Source: Candidatus Nitrosocosmicus oleophilus
GTDB lineage: Archaea; Thermoproteota; Nitrososphaeria; Nitrososphaerales; Nitrososphaeraceae
Assembly: GCF_000802205.1 (NCBI RefSeq)
Contig: NZ_CP012850.1
Coordinates: 2,754,587 to 2,818,586 of the forward strand
Direction of reading: 5' to 3'
Length of the DNA: 64,000 bases
In this document: positions 54,086 through 64,000 of the stretch, one piece after another
Numbering within the stretch: position 1 is the first letter of the stretch
Layout: each line of letters begins with the position of its first letter
The notes under the pieces: generated by a model
What the model was told of the DNA's origin: nothing
Seen by the model: the letters and a program-made list of their open reading frames with translations, nothing else
Databases searched by the model: none
Made by a program: the position numbers and the translations under genes

Positions 54086-54749
54086 ATGAACCAGTCCAAA
54101 GTCAAATACACTACAAATATCCCTTCTAGAAAGTCATGAGCCCGGTGGTAGGAGCGAATTCGCTCATCTATTCCCGAAATTCAAACAAAATCTTTTAGAT
54201 CCATAAGTCAACACATATCTCTGTTTTCTTATACTCCGACAAGATCTTATCACTTTAAATTTATATGTTTTTTTACCAAAGATAATAATCCTGCAAGTTA
54301 GATAATATTCAACATATGCTAGTAACTTTCCGTACAATAATATTCCATTCTTAAACCATGTAAATCTCTATAGGTTGTACGCACTTTCAGGACCTTTTGC
54401 AATCAAATCAGCATCTAATCTATGGGAACTCATTTTCATTTTAGTAACTTGCTTCCGTCTGGTCTGCACAAGCTAATAGGAACTAATGGCATTGCAACCG
54501 TTGTAAGAGTGATCATTGTTTTAAGCCGTCAATGCAATACCATGTGAGATTATGCATATTTAAAACCTTTCATACAATAGTAACCATATTATTTACTTGG
54601 ATTGAAATTTGTATCTAGAAATATCAAAACTTTGGTTTCTGAAACTTATCTTTAAGCTTGATAATTAAATAAATTGGATTTCTAGGTCATATAACTACAT
54701 TCTCAGTAAACATTTATATTCTGATATATGTTTCTATTGAAAGTATTAG
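54086..54749. other. Non-coding region
   Basis: About 660 bases; no gene or RNA recognised. Confidence 0.3.
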
Positions 54750-54845
54750 ATGATTTGTACCAAATGCAAAACAGACTATGAGGTGGAGAAATCATTTTAT
54801 GATAACAAATTACACCGCTTTGTTTGTCCCACTTGTAAGGCATAA
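54750..54845 (+). CDS. 31-aa mini zinc-ribbon protein
   Basis: MICTKCKTDYEVEKSFYDNK, then LHRFVCPTCKA. Two CxxC pairs in 31 residues, the minimum for a zinc ribbon. ATG start. Could be a true microprotein; chance is possible but the spacing of Cys is typical. The next 478 bases show nothing. Confidence 0.45.
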   Translation: MICTKCKTDYEVEKSFYDNKLHRFVCPTCKA

Positions 54846-55323
54846 ACTCCATATTAAATAATTTAGCCCGTTAATAAATATGAGCCGTTAGATATTTTTG
54901 TACATAATCACCTAGGTACAATTAGGTGAATTACTATTACCATGTAGGAAATTACAATTTATATGACATGATGTGACGTGGTGAAGAATTGGCTTAGATT
55001 CACACATCTGGTTAGGCATCAATCTTAATACTTTTTATATGTTGAAAAGTTTCAAACAGGTGAATATATTTTTGACACCCTTATTTTGAAGTCGATAGGA
55101 AAAGTCAAAATTTTTCATATCGTCTTTATGGATATTTGTGGAATAATTATTAGAAAAAAATTTACTACATCAGAATTTCATTTGTTATCTTGAAGATGTA
55201 GAGTCTATTGACCTAGGTCATCAAAAATTGATCCCAAAACATACTCCGGTATTCAAAAAACAATATTGATTGAGCGTGGTTTAGACATCTAACACATCAA
55301 TGAACAATTGGAATTGACAAAAA

Positions 55324-55629
55324 GTGTTGGTCAAATTAACTATAATACTTTTAGCATCCAAAGAGGATATTGACAACATGAAAGATTTTGAGGATATGAC
55401 TCTTGATGAAAGGGAGGAAATTCTTGAACAGGTAAGAAATCTTCCAGATGAACCAAGTGATCCAATAGATGTTTTTACACATTCTTTTAATGAACTCTCT
55501 CAGAATTGGTCTAATGTTTTAAAAGAATTTGATAGCATTTATTCAGACTGCAATATAGGGAGTCATAAGAATATTGAGGAAAAAGATGAGAATAGTTGGT
55601 GTGCGAGAATCTACCGATATTTTTACTAA
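55324..55629 (+). CDS. Acidic hypothetical protein
   Basis: Frame from GTG at 55324, but the ATG at 55378 (MKDFEDMTLDEREEILEQVR) is more likely, giving about 83 residues. Strongly acidic and helical. No family recognised. Confidence 0.5.
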   Translation: MLVKLTIILLASKEDIDNMKDFEDMTLDEREEILEQVRNLPDEPSDPIDVFTHSFNELSQNWSNVLKEFDSIYSDCNIGSHKNIEEKDENSWCARIYRYFY

Positions 55630-55702
55630 CAATGTTTTGAGGTCGTAAGCAGTACCTCATGATCCACTAGATTGCAATGTCGACAAAAAATAGCATCACT
55701 CA

Positions 55703-56287
55703 TTACCGAGGCTTGCGAAGCATCGGAAAAATGGGAGGAAATTCTTTTACTTGAATCGTACCAAGCAAATCAAAGCCGTGTCGTTTGTAAAAGGAAATGT
55801 TCCTTGGATTTGATGATTCGAGATATGCCAATGAATTATCTTTATCACACATAGTCAGTGCATGTAACATCAAAAAGGAACCTAACCCTTTACCATGGTG
55901 ATGAGGATCCACTCCTAGAAGTGGTAAGTACCAATGGGGTTCATTTGGATGATACTCACCCATTTTCTCAAATACTTCTGGAACAACTTTTTGAGATTCT
56001 TCGGATGTAGTTTCTTGAAGTAGTCCAAGAATGGCGTCAACATCAGGATCAACATTTGGAGGTAGCCAAAGTGCAGCACCATGATAATTTCCGATATAGT
56101 ATGCAGTTTTGTGTTTAAATGCTTTTCCTCCAAAGGCCTTGGCAAATTTGAAAAAATGTAAAAGGTATTTCTGTGAATCTGGCCATACCCACCGAGTGGC
56201 AGGATCGGCTACAAAAGCTAATTTTAAAGCATCAATAACAGCATTTTCTTCAAATCCTGTAGCTGTTTTGACCAATGGTATCGTCAT
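55703..56287 (-). CDS. GNAT family N-acetyltransferase
   Basis: 194 residues. The acetyl-CoA loop is LLGVDPHHHGKGLGSFLML (R/Q-x-x-G-x-G/A type), followed by YLESSNPRNISFYKRHGFDL, the typical fourth motif. The N-terminal half has WLPPNVDPDVDAILGLLQE, seen in a common GNAT subgroup of small-molecule or stress-related acetyltransferases. Substrate unknown. ATG start at 56287. Confidence 0.85.
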   Translation of the reverse strand: MTIPLVKTATGFEENAVIDALKLAFVADPATRWVWPDSQKYLLHFFKFAKAFGGKAFKHKTAYYIGNYHGAALWLPPNVDPDVDAILGLLQETTSEESQKVVPEVFEKMGEYHPNEPHWYLPLLGVDPHHHGKGLGSFLMLHALTMCDKDNSLAYLESSNPRNISFYKRHGFDLLGTIQVKEFPPIFPMLRKPR

Positions 56288-56426
56288 TAATTTCCTCTTC
56301 TTCTATATGAAACCATAACATTTTAAGATTTATTCCAGATCTCAAAATTTGAAATGGTTAACACGTCATATATCTTGTATTGCCGGACCTAATTAAAGAA
56401 AGATTTATTTGAAAAATCAGATGATA

Positions 56427-56786
56427 TTACAAACTTGAATAATTCATCACAATCACCCAAACCGGAAAAAGGGTCGAAGTTCCACAATGCAACCAATAAT
56501 TTGGGACGTAAGTATGTGAACCGCTTCTTATTACTTTCCTTAGGATCTTAAACTGTGTTTGTATTGGATCATAACTGTAATCTAATAAGGTTAATTTTAG
56601 ATTTTCAGAATTTGAATGTACCTTTGAATAGAACTTGCAAAAAACCATAAGGTAGACCAACACCAGAGCAAAAATCTTGTTGTAAAAGGCTTCTGATTCA
56701 TCGGAATAGGGGGATAAGTAATACTTTAGAAAGGCAAGAACTGATGACCTATTCAAAAACCAATTGACCTTTTGGGCTTTGATCAT
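56427..56786 (-). CDS. Doubtful 119-aa ORF with one hydrophobic segment
   Basis: MIKAQKVNWFLNRSSVLAFL, with a hydrophobic part (ALVLVYLMVFCKFY). Composition is less gene-like than its neighbours and no motif is seen. It may be chance or a remnant. Confidence 0.3.
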   Translation of the reverse strand: MIKAQKVNWFLNRSSVLAFLKYYLSPYSDESEAFYNKIFALVLVYLMVFCKFYSKVHSNSENLKLTLLDYSYDPIQTQFKILRKVIRSGSHTYVPNYWLHCGTSTLFPVWVIVMNYSSL

Positions 56787-57002
56787 AGAATAATTACTCT
56801 AATAACCTTAAAGATCTACTAATTAGAATTTCGATGAACGCTAATTTAATAATTAAAATTTTATTTCAGATTTGAAATGTAAAATGACTGAGTCTTTAAT
56901 CTTATCCAAAAAGGATTATATATCATATAGTCTCTTGATAAGTATCATCAAGAATTTTCAGCAATTTATTTCATAGAAAATAACTAAAAAAATGTGGAGG
57001 AA

Positions 57003-57272
57003 TTATTGTTGTCCTGCGGCTATGTTACCGTCTTGGAATTGAAGGCCTAAACCTACGTTGTTACAATCTAACAATGATATTGTACCAGTGACACACTGTC
57101 CATTTTGTTTATTTGATTGTGCTTGTTCGATTTCTTGTTCTGAATCATTGTGTTTCTTCTTCCCACCTGCATATGCCATGTTATCACCAAAAGATACTAC
57201 TGAACCAATTAGGGCTGCTGCAATAAATATTGCGAATATTCCTACTTTTTGAGTTTTTGTTATGTTGCTCAT
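57003..57272 (-). CDS. Small secreted protein with the island's Cys-pair tag
   Basis: 89 residues. Signal peptide (VGIFAIFIAAALIGSVVSFG ... MAYAGG), then a Lys/Gln/Glu-rich part and NKQNGQCVTGTISLLDCNNV, a variant of the tag [16 protein letters not shown] found at 34.5 and 36.8 kb. Shows that this secreted family is also chromosomal. Function unknown. Confidence 0.7.
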   Translation of the reverse strand: MSNITKTQKVGIFAIFIAAALIGSVVSFGDNMAYAGGKKKHNDSEQEIEQAQSNKQNGQCVTGTISLLDCNNVGLGLQFQDGNIAAGQQ

Positions 57273-57840
57273 TATAGTCAGAATATATAATTGAAATTAA
57301 TTATATCATAGCTTAGATGCTTACTACTGTTTGATTTCAATAAAACTAAATTATAGTATTTTGCTCGCATAAATAATTTAGTAATATTGTGCAACTTACT
57401 TTGGAATTAATATCCACGAGTTGTTTAGTGTGATATTTATAATTCATTCTCCAGTGTTCTTAACTGCAGATACGATACTTTTACATGAAGCCTGGAATCA
57501 TACTTTAATATTGTAATAATTAGCTAGGGAAGGATGTAGGTGAGCCCACAATCATAAATTTGAATGAAAAAAATTATTCATGTTTATTAACTTTTCCTCC
57601 CGGTAATTATTAAGAAATTAGCCAAAAAAAGAAAAAGATTGATGATAGATGTGTTTTTCTAACTGGTTCAAGTATTTAGAATATAAAAGTAGAGATACTT
57701 TAGGAAACATCAGGATGAACTACCTCAAAATCAGATTATGAGATCTTGAAAAACCAACTTCATAGCGAATCCTTAGTTGTTCTAAGAAAAAAATAGAAAT
57801 AATTCAAGAATTTTTTGATAAAAGTATATAATGGATTCAA
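57273..57840. other. Divergent intergenic region
   Basis: About 570 A/T-rich bases between divergent secreted-protein genes. The TATATAA-like run at 57823-57831, about 12 bases before 57841, is close to the start codon. Nothing else recognised. Confidence 0.3.
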
Positions 57841-58434
57841 GTGCTAAAACTGTTAGTTGGAATATTGATTAAAATTCTTGTTGTAGTAACACTTTTGACA
57901 TTTATCACCATAATTATTGCTGTGCCAAGCTCATTAGCTCAACCAACATGGGAGGCTTATGAAAATAACAACTGTGGTATATCATTAAAACACCCTTATT
58001 CTTCCGATATTGTGTTAGATAATGACAAGTCTAACAATAGTTTTAAAATCCAAAGTTTCCAGAACCTTGCGGATCCTGATTCATTGAACATGACCTTGAT
58101 GGTTTCATGTATCGACAAAGCAATTCCAATAACTCAGGAAAATATGGAATTAGCAAGATCGAGTCTGTTAAAGGATTCCAAAGCTATTGTTATTGAAGAT
58201 ATTTCATTTAATAGAACAGCAGTTGACGGTGAAAAAGCAGGATCAGTGGCAATTAGCAAACCCATCGGCTTAACAGACATCAAAGAGATCGACAAAATCA
58301 TAGAAACCAATCATTCTGACCATACCTATATATTCAAACTAAATTTTGCCGGAAATGAAGGGGTTAGCGGATTTTACAACAATTATAGGTATTTGTCGGA
58401 CAATCTTATTGACTCGATAAAATTTTCTCAGTAA
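57841..58434 (+). CDS. Secreted PsbP-like protein, 197 aa
   Basis: GTG start, signal peptide (ILVVVTLLTFITIIIAVPSS), then WEAYENNNCGISLKHPYSSD, the PsbP-like opening, and a closing SDNLIDSIKFSQ parallel to the protein at 39.2 kb. One of four such domains in the window. Confidence 0.72.
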   Translation: MLKLLVGILIKILVVVTLLTFITIIIAVPSSLAQPTWEAYENNNCGISLKHPYSSDIVLDNDKSNNSFKIQSFQNLADPDSLNMTLMVSCIDKAIPITQENMELARSSLLKDSKAIVIEDISFNRTAVDGEKAGSVAISKPIGLTDIKEIDKIIETNHSDHTYIFKLNFAGNEGVSGFYNNYRYLSDNLIDSIKFSQ

Positions 58435-58994
58435 TTACGTCATTGCAAAAATTGGTGTTAGACATGAAGTAATTTAACCACATCTAGGACAGAACAAGGA
58501 TAATCGTATGTAATCGTATGATTACCATTATCTGGGTTATCTAAAGAACAATAATTATCCGTAAGTTGCATAAGGTAGCAATCTATTGTTTGACCGATCT
58601 GTTCATTATTCACGATGCTCTCTTAGCTTATTCAATTTACCCTCCTATCATGAAGCTACCTGGTTCAAAAGACCTAAGGAATCAGATTCAAGATATGTTC
58701 AAAGGCACCTGAGCATTTGTTTATCGCAGTAATTTTATCTAGCTGATTGGCGGAGTCTAATTACAAGCCCAATGATTTAAACAACTTAAAATCGGTTTTT
58801 TAAAGGTAGATTCATTTGTAGTTATTTAATATTATTCGTTGCATTACATTGCTCTCGTTTTTTTACTATCGGACTGAGCACACGATAAGAGATCTCTAAG
58901 TAATTGAAATGGTGATACTATCCAAATTTGGTTTCATGAAAGTATAGCGAAACAAACTCGATCTTGGCAAGGGTTGAGAGAACTTAATCCAAAA
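58435..58994. other. Non-coding region
   Basis: About 560 bases between converging genes; no gene recognised. Confidence 0.3.
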
Positions 58995-59411
58995 TCATCG
59001 CTTCAGCCGCTTAATAATTTCAACTAGTTCATATACTAATTCTACCTCTTCTTTAAGAATATCATGTTCCTTGAGATAATATTCATATTCGTTCTCCAAT
59101 AGAACAATACCACGATCTAAATCTTTCCCATATATATTGAGAACACTTCTCAAAAACACGGTATTCAAATATTGACTTTTTCCATAATTTTCAGATTTGT
59201 CAAAAAGAATACCTATATTATCTAAAATAGTCTTCTTATTCAAATCCAATGAATTCAATATGAGATTTGTTTGGGCGATTACTATTGGATTATTATTATT
59301 TTGTTGTTCTAGTTTTATTAAGCTGCGGAGGCTATTCTTGTAAAAATCAAACGCATTTTCAACCATTCTAGAATAGCGTATAAAACCATTAAGATAATCT
59401 TCATCTATCAT
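58995..59411 (-). CDS. Hypothetical helical protein, 138 aa
   Basis: All-helical composition with an Asn run (EQQNNNNPIV) and a C-terminal coiled coil (KEHDILKEEVELVYELVEII). ATG start. Cytoplasmic, no family recognised. Confidence 0.6.
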   Translation of the reverse strand: MIDEDYLNGFIRYSRMVENAFDFYKNSLRSLIKLEQQNNNNPIVIAQTNLILNSLDLNKKTILDNIGILFDKSENYGKSQYLNTVFLRSVLNIYGKDLDRGIVLLENEYEYYLKEHDILKEEVELVYELVEIIKRLKR

Positions 59412-60809
59412 TTTATTATAGATAAGAAAGCGTATTTGTCTCTATAAATACTTCAAATATGATAAAAGTTTTCATTTCTGTTGAAAACACGATATTCATA
59501 TGTGGACCAATTTTTATCCACAATATCAATCAGGAATACAGTGGATCACTTAACGAACATCTAATTTATTACTGGTGGGTCATTTTGTTCCTTCGTGATA
59601 TAACCTAGTTTAACTATATATCTCAAATTCCTTATCAAATATTTGAAGATGTAATTATATGAAGACCTATTGTAAATCTAATTGCATCAGTCTAGCCAAA
59701 AAAGCCTTCATCTGAATTCATAACAAAGGAACAAGAGTTTGAATTGGTGACGACCCGTTTGATTTTTCGACCACTCTTGAGGCGCGAGTCGAGTTCTAAC
59801 AACCAATTATTCTGTGGATTCATTTTGGCCCTTAATTTACTGAAAATTAGGACTGAAGTATCATATACCAACAACTAATTTGGGATGAAAACGCCGTTGC
59901 ATAAAAATAATTATGAATGCAGGTGTCCAAATGCATCGAATTGAACTACGCGTACTATGAATACGTAGCAAAATTATTTCAAACAAATAGAAAATTAGTT
60001 GGTACTATTTGTTGTTTGCTTCTTTTTTGGTTGTTTGAATATATTCATTATTTTGTCTATGAATGAGTTATTAGTTTTTGTCATTTACTACTTGTATATA
60101 TAGGACGGATGTCTATCTTAAACCTTCTTATGGCTTTTTGGCTGTCATATAGGCGTTTTCAAGTCAATGGGTCAAATAGTTACTATTACTATTTCTAGTC
60201 TGAGGAAAATACTTCCTCATTGTACACAAAAATATTTTTTGATCGGATGTACAAAGAAACTTTTGAAATGGTCTGAAATAAAACGGTTGGTTAGATCCGG
60301 AAAGCAAACTTTAGGCTTTAGTGAATCCAGTGACCGTGTTCAAAACTGAATTCAGAATACTTCGTGTTTTTTATTTTTGAGATTTCAAATGAGAGAGTGT
60401 AATTTATGTGATTAATTTTGGGAAAGATTGAATTCAGGGATTTGCCACTTTCAAATTCACACGATGAGCTGACCGAATGAAATTCTAGTAAATAGAACTT
60501 CTGTAGTTCCACTATAGCATTGACCGTATCCTTTTCTTGAAATGGTTAAGAGTTAGTAGGATTTGTTGTCGATTTGGAAACATTTTTTTTCATTTTATAT
60601 ACCTTGAAAATATCCTTTTTGCAATCAAGTCCATAATACTTAAATTCAATTACTATATGTTAAATCAAGTCGATTATGAAATTCCCACTATCAGGTTCAC
60701 AAATCTAGTAGTAAAAAACCAGACAATTATTCTAGAAAAAATTTAACTATCAATCATAGTATAGCATTGTATTAAACCTAATTATACATATATTTTCACA
60801 TAGTGAGTT
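59412..60809. other. 1.4-kb region without a convincing gene
   Basis: Short frames of 60-69 codons exist (59692-59874 minus, 60167-60349 plus, 60537-60746 plus), but none has gene-like composition or a motif. No repeat or RNA recognised. Confidence 0.35.
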
Positions 60810-61172
60810 ATGGCGATTACCTTGTCATCATCTGCATCAACCACAAATTCGCTTATGGAAGAAGATGAAATGAGGTTCCGTTTAGAGAAAATAGAAGAAT
60901 GTAACTTGCTCCTTAGAAGATTAGATGGAGGAATACACCATGTAAAATGGGATGGAATCTTGCCATTGGCAAAATATTCAGAAAAGTCAAATATACAAAA
61001 AAAAATAGAAATAAGAATTGAATCAGATATTGAATATGGCAGATTTATTTATCTAAGAAAACCATACATTACCAAAAAAATAAGGATATGTGGAAGAGAT
61101 TCATCATGGATAAAATCTTGGAAAACTGAGCAAATAAGCGAATTAGTATCAAAGCTTTCTTTTCTAAAATGA
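60810..61172 (+). CDS. Hypothetical 120-aa protein
   Basis: MAITLSSSASTTNSLMEEDE, then a basic domain (RLEKIEECNLLLRRLDGGIH, YLRKPYITKKIRICGRDSSW). The true start may be the ATG at codon 16. Soluble; no family recognised. Confidence 0.6.
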   Translation: MAITLSSSASTTNSLMEEDEMRFRLEKIEECNLLLRRLDGGIHHVKWDGILPLAKYSEKSNIQKKIEIRIESDIEYGRFIYLRKPYITKKIRICGRDSSWIKSWKTEQISELVSKLSFLK

Positions 61173-61979
61173 ATTAGGATAGTATGACTTCAAGCTTTTT
61201 TACTGAGAACTAACTACATAGGTGTTAATTGCTTACTCAACTTTATAGAAAATGCAAAACTTTTGAAATCCATATCAAATTGAAAACGCTTTATTGATTT
61301 ATTTCTGTTTAAGACTAATGATCGGTCAGGGACTTGGCAGATTTAATTTCAAACAAATTTACATATAATTAGCAATAATTAAATCGACTAGATCTCTTGT
61401 GTAATTAGTTCAAACACCTTTTGAAAAGACGTGTGTGAATATGTCGCAATTTCTCTAAATTATTTTAAAGCTGATGCAAGAAGACAGATCAAACGATATT
61501 CGTGTTACAAATAAGGCTGAAGGTGTTGACTGACCGTTTGATTTAAATTTAAGCCGAATCGTGTATAGATGTATTAAGGGAAATTAATTAAATGAATGTG
61601 TTTCAAGTGACAAGTGACACAGGTTAACTTTTCTTAGAAAAACAAATTTATTCCTACTATTGATAAAAAGATTCAATCCAACGACCACCACCAGATTGTG
61701 ACTATATACTAAATATATGTTAATCAAGTTATAAAAGATAGAAAGAAGATCTACTTTGTGTAATTAGTCCAAAACAGATTATTTCTGTACATCTTATGTA
61801 AAGATGTCTTTTCCATTTGTTATCCTACGATAGGTTATCCAGGAAATCAGCACTTTTTAAGTCATTCACCGGTCTGTCAGTCAAGCAGTTTGATGATATT
61901 TATAAAGTAATATATCAAATATCCTATCCAAATCATGAGATAATGTGCTTCTCAAAATAAGAGAAATAGAGAGAAAGAG
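61173..61979. other. Non-coding stretch with a weak direct repeat
   Basis: About 800 bases. TTGTGTAATTAGTTCAAA (about 61397) and TTTGTGTAATTAGTCCAAA (about 61756) form a short direct repeat about 360 bases apart. No gene recognised. Confidence 0.3.
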
Positions 61980-62375
61980 ATATTTGGAGCTGGCTGGTAG
62001 ACGACGTTTCAAACTGGATGTTAAAGTCAGGTTATCATTATCATGGTCTTGGGTATACTATCGTCTATGTACCTCACCTATGTCTTGACAGGTTTTATGT
62101 TTGACCTTGGCTTTCTAGGAGTGGAAAAAAACTTTCCTAAACAAAAATCATCAATACCTATCAAGAAGGAAAAAGGTTCCCAGCTAACTGCATAATAGAA
62201 AAAGATTACAACAAGAACCATTCTGCAAAAAGAATAGTGGTAGAACACGTCATGCATTCTGCAGAATAAGAAAGGTACAGGGTAATGGATGATGTGCTTA
62301 GGATTAGGTTAAGAAAGTATGATAAGATATCAGTCATGGTATCTTGATTGATAAACTAGAGAATAACGAAAATCG
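61980..62375 (+). pseudogene. Decayed IS5-like DDE transposase
   Basis: Pieces in different plus-strand frames line up with the C-terminal half of IS5-type transposases: SGYHYHGLGYTIVYVPH, then FLGVEKNFPKQKSSIPIKKE, KGSQLTA with two stops, EKDYNKNHSAKRIVVEHV, and YRVMDDVLRIRLRKYDKISV. Several stops and frameshifts separate them; the ends and inverted repeats are not recognisable. An old insertion about 740 bases from amoC. Confidence 0.65.
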
Positions 62376-63112
62376 GTTAGCTACAGAGACAGATGATGGT
62401 CAGAAGAGATTGCTATCTTTAATAATTACGCAAGAGGTCTGCTATTTAATCTTGTTCCTCACGAGATATATCGACATAATACAAAATCTCTAATGTCTTA
62501 TTGATCGAAAATTAAGTTAGAATGAAAGCATATTTAACAGGTTAAGTATAACTAAATAAAAAATTGAATAGAGTTTAAATAGTACATTTTATCCCACATT
62601 GAATTAAAAATCACCTATCATAACTAGGTTTGGTGTATAAATTGATACGTTCTATGCATGTGACACACACATCATCCATAATACCTGATAAATTAGATAA
62701 AGATTGTTCAAATGAATATCTGAAATTATTGTATCTTGTAATTATTAAATGGCGAAATCAATTATTTAATTGATATTAAATTGCTATATGCGTGAAAGAA
62801 TATCTGAATTCAGTAAACTAATAACTATCCGTAGCATTAATCGAAATAACACTCATTTTCCGTTGAGTTAAATTATCCGAATGACTGAAATCTAAGTTAA
62901 ATAGTAGGCAACAAAAGTTCTGCAGGTCAACAACGAAAATAGGATGAGCCTGTTCCTGACCAATATTTCTAATTATAAACATCTATGTAAGTTACAGCGT
63001 AATTTTAGAACTTGTCATCAGCGGATATGTCATGAACACCATGTATCTAAATACAAATTAATTGATGATTTAAAACTAAAGGTAGAACAAAACAAAAAAA
63101 CTAAAAAAAAGA
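62376..63112. other. Region downstream of amoC
   Basis: About 740 bases. An open frame at 62944-63231 overlaps the end of amoC on the other strand and has little to support it. No other feature recognised. Confidence 0.3.
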
Positions 63113-63676
63113 TTATGGAACTGATCTGCTGTAGAGTTTTCCTTCTAATGCTAGTTTGTACATTTCTGCTACATAGGGGTTCCTTGCAGGAGTTTCGGCG
63201 CCAAGTTCCACCAAACGTGCGTATACTCTAACTACATAGGCCAAAGCACCCATGAAAGCTACTACTACACCCATGTTAAACATCCAGTGGTTAGGTACTG
63301 AAAATATTTCTTCAACAAACCAAAAGTGCCACATTTCATTGATACCAATGGTGAACATGGTAGCTAAATAACCGATAATGGTTATCTTTAGACCCGTATT
63401 CATTGAATTGTTTGGCCCTCTTAAAGCTGGTACTCTCCTGTCATACATTGCAACAAATCCCCAACCTAGTGGGAGTGCAATAAAGTGACTGTATAACCAC
63501 CAATGAGCTGGTGTAAATGCACTGTCTCTGATGGCTGTTTGATGCAATGATCCGTCAACAAAGTTGTCTACTTCTACTGATGCAGCAATAGACCCTAGCA
63601 TAATGACCATTAAATAGATCTTTTTTAGCCTTTGGATTTCTACTTCCTTTGGAATTAATGCAGGCATTTGTGCCAT
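63113..63676 (-). CDS. amoC: Ammonia monooxygenase subunit C
   Basis: 187 residues, full length for archaeal AmoC: MAQMPALIPKEVEIQRLKKI, IAASVEVDNFVDGSLHQTAI, RDSAFTPAHWWLYSHFIALP, TIGINEMWHFWFVEEIFSVP, NHWMFNMGVVVAFMGALAYV, ending AEMYKLALEGKLYSRSVP. It is an integral membrane subunit of the copper enzyme that oxidises ammonia to hydroxylamine; the conserved acidic and His residues in NEMWHFW and NHW correspond to the predicted copper-binding region of the AMO/pMMO family. The amoA, amoB and amoX genes are not in the window, so this copy stands alone here. Confidence 0.97.
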   Translation of the reverse strand: MAQMPALIPKEVEIQRLKKIYLMVIMLGSIAASVEVDNFVDGSLHQTAIRDSAFTPAHWWLYSHFIALPLGWGFVAMYDRRVPALRGPNNSMNTGLKITIIGYLATMFTIGINEMWHFWFVEEIFSVPNHWMFNMGVVVAFMGALAYVVRVYARLVELGAETPARNPYVAEMYKLALEGKLYSRSVP

Positions 63677-63698
63677 TTTACTATCATTATGTCTTCGT

Positions 63699-63714
63699 CG
63701 ATTAAATATATAAG
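63699..63714 (-). promoter_or_regulatory. TATA box of amoC
   Basis: On the minus strand CTTATATATTTAAT lies about 25-37 bases upstream of the ATG at 63676. The spacing implies a very short or absent leader, common for strongly expressed archaeal genes. Confidence 0.55.
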
Positions 63715-63882
63715 ATGTGAACTAAAATATTTATAAATAATACTAGATATTGATGTAATATTATATGATTATTAGACTATTAATTAATTAATTAACTAAA
63801 ATTCTGATGTTTTATCATAATTGCCAAGCTTATCTTCAATGATTATCATTAGTGATAATTTTGTTCAAAAAAAATTTGGAGA

Positions 63883-64000
63883 TTATTTTATAGTTATGTT
63901 CTTGTTCAATTCGAAAGTTTTTCCAGAATTTTCATCCGTAATCTTGTAAATAATGACATAATCACCAGCGGGGAAAGGTACAGATTGTGTCACAGTAAAT
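63883..64000 (-). CDS. C-terminal end of an unidentified gene, cut by the window edge
   Basis: Minus-strand frame reading FTVTQSVPFPAGDYVIIYKI, then TDENSGKTFELNKNITIK and TAA at 63883. The beta-strand pattern and NKNITIK end suggest an Ig-like extracellular domain. It would be upstream of amoC on the same strand, about 170 bases from its promoter. Confidence 0.5.
   Translation of the reverse strand, partial: FTVTQSVPFPAGDYVIIYKITDENSGKTFELNKNITIK

Noticed and set aside
62944-63231. 95-codon plus-strand frame overlapping amoC
   Set aside because: A third of it is the antisense of amoC and the rest is Lys/Asn-rich non-coding-like sequence without a homologue I know.

Overview
This low-GC window (my impression, not counted) comes from an ammonia-oxidizing archaeon of the class Nitrososphaeria (Thaumarchaeota). 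The clearest marker is a full-length archaeal AmoC (ammonia monooxygenase subunit C) at the right end. Supporting signs are a zinc-type dicluster ferredoxin, archaeal-type phosphopantetheine adenylyltransferase, TATA boxes close to start codons, a BHB-type intron in a tRNA, and many small secreted proteins and mini zinc-ribbon proteins. Assignment to a Nitrosocosmicus- or Nitrososphaera-like soil lineage is inference.

Layout. 0-14 kb is mostly chromosomal: CoaD, ferredoxin, a nucleotide cyclase-type protein, two tandem DUF1622 membrane proteins, an acetolactate-synthase-like ThDP enzyme, a secreted cyclophilin, a lone response regulator, a DUF1428-like protein and a secreted esterase. The primase-X-like ORF (12.9 kb) and the small SKAEI protein (14.6 kb) look element-derived. 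At 15.19 kb lies an intact tRNA-Glu(CTC) with a 27-nt D-loop intron. A 59-bp sequence made of its 3' half plus downstream bases recurs exactly at 37.92 kb and, with one mismatch, at 48.43 kb. The first two copies bound a 22.7-kb integrated element (tyrosine integrase, SF3/AAA-like ATPase, a truncated primase-X-like gene, a DUF4062 protein, a HEPN-like candidate, an RHH antitoxin-like pair, an HNH nuclease ORF and a block of secreted/surface proteins). The third copy abuts two integrase relics, showing repeated integration and decay.

38-51 kb mixes chromosomal genes (a conserved 195-aa protein, Hsp20) with surface proteins (RTX-like repeats, Cys-rich protein) and decaying genes. 51-64 kb returns to ordinary chromosome: HbpS/GlcG-like protein, methyltransferase, GNAT acetyltransferase, secreted PsbP-like proteins, a degraded IS5-like transposase and amoC.

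The most unusual signals are: the intron-bearing tRNA-Glu used as integration site, with an almost identical inverted copy of its 5' half at 38.24 kb; about 15 copies of a dispersed motif (GTGGGGGTAGTTTTTCTTAA and relatives) confined to 23.7-50 kb and often 80-140 bp behind genes; at least six genes that read as near-complete but contain single in-frame stop codons; and a G7 tract that breaks a secreted two-domain protein by one base. No CRISPR array or rRNA gene was seen.
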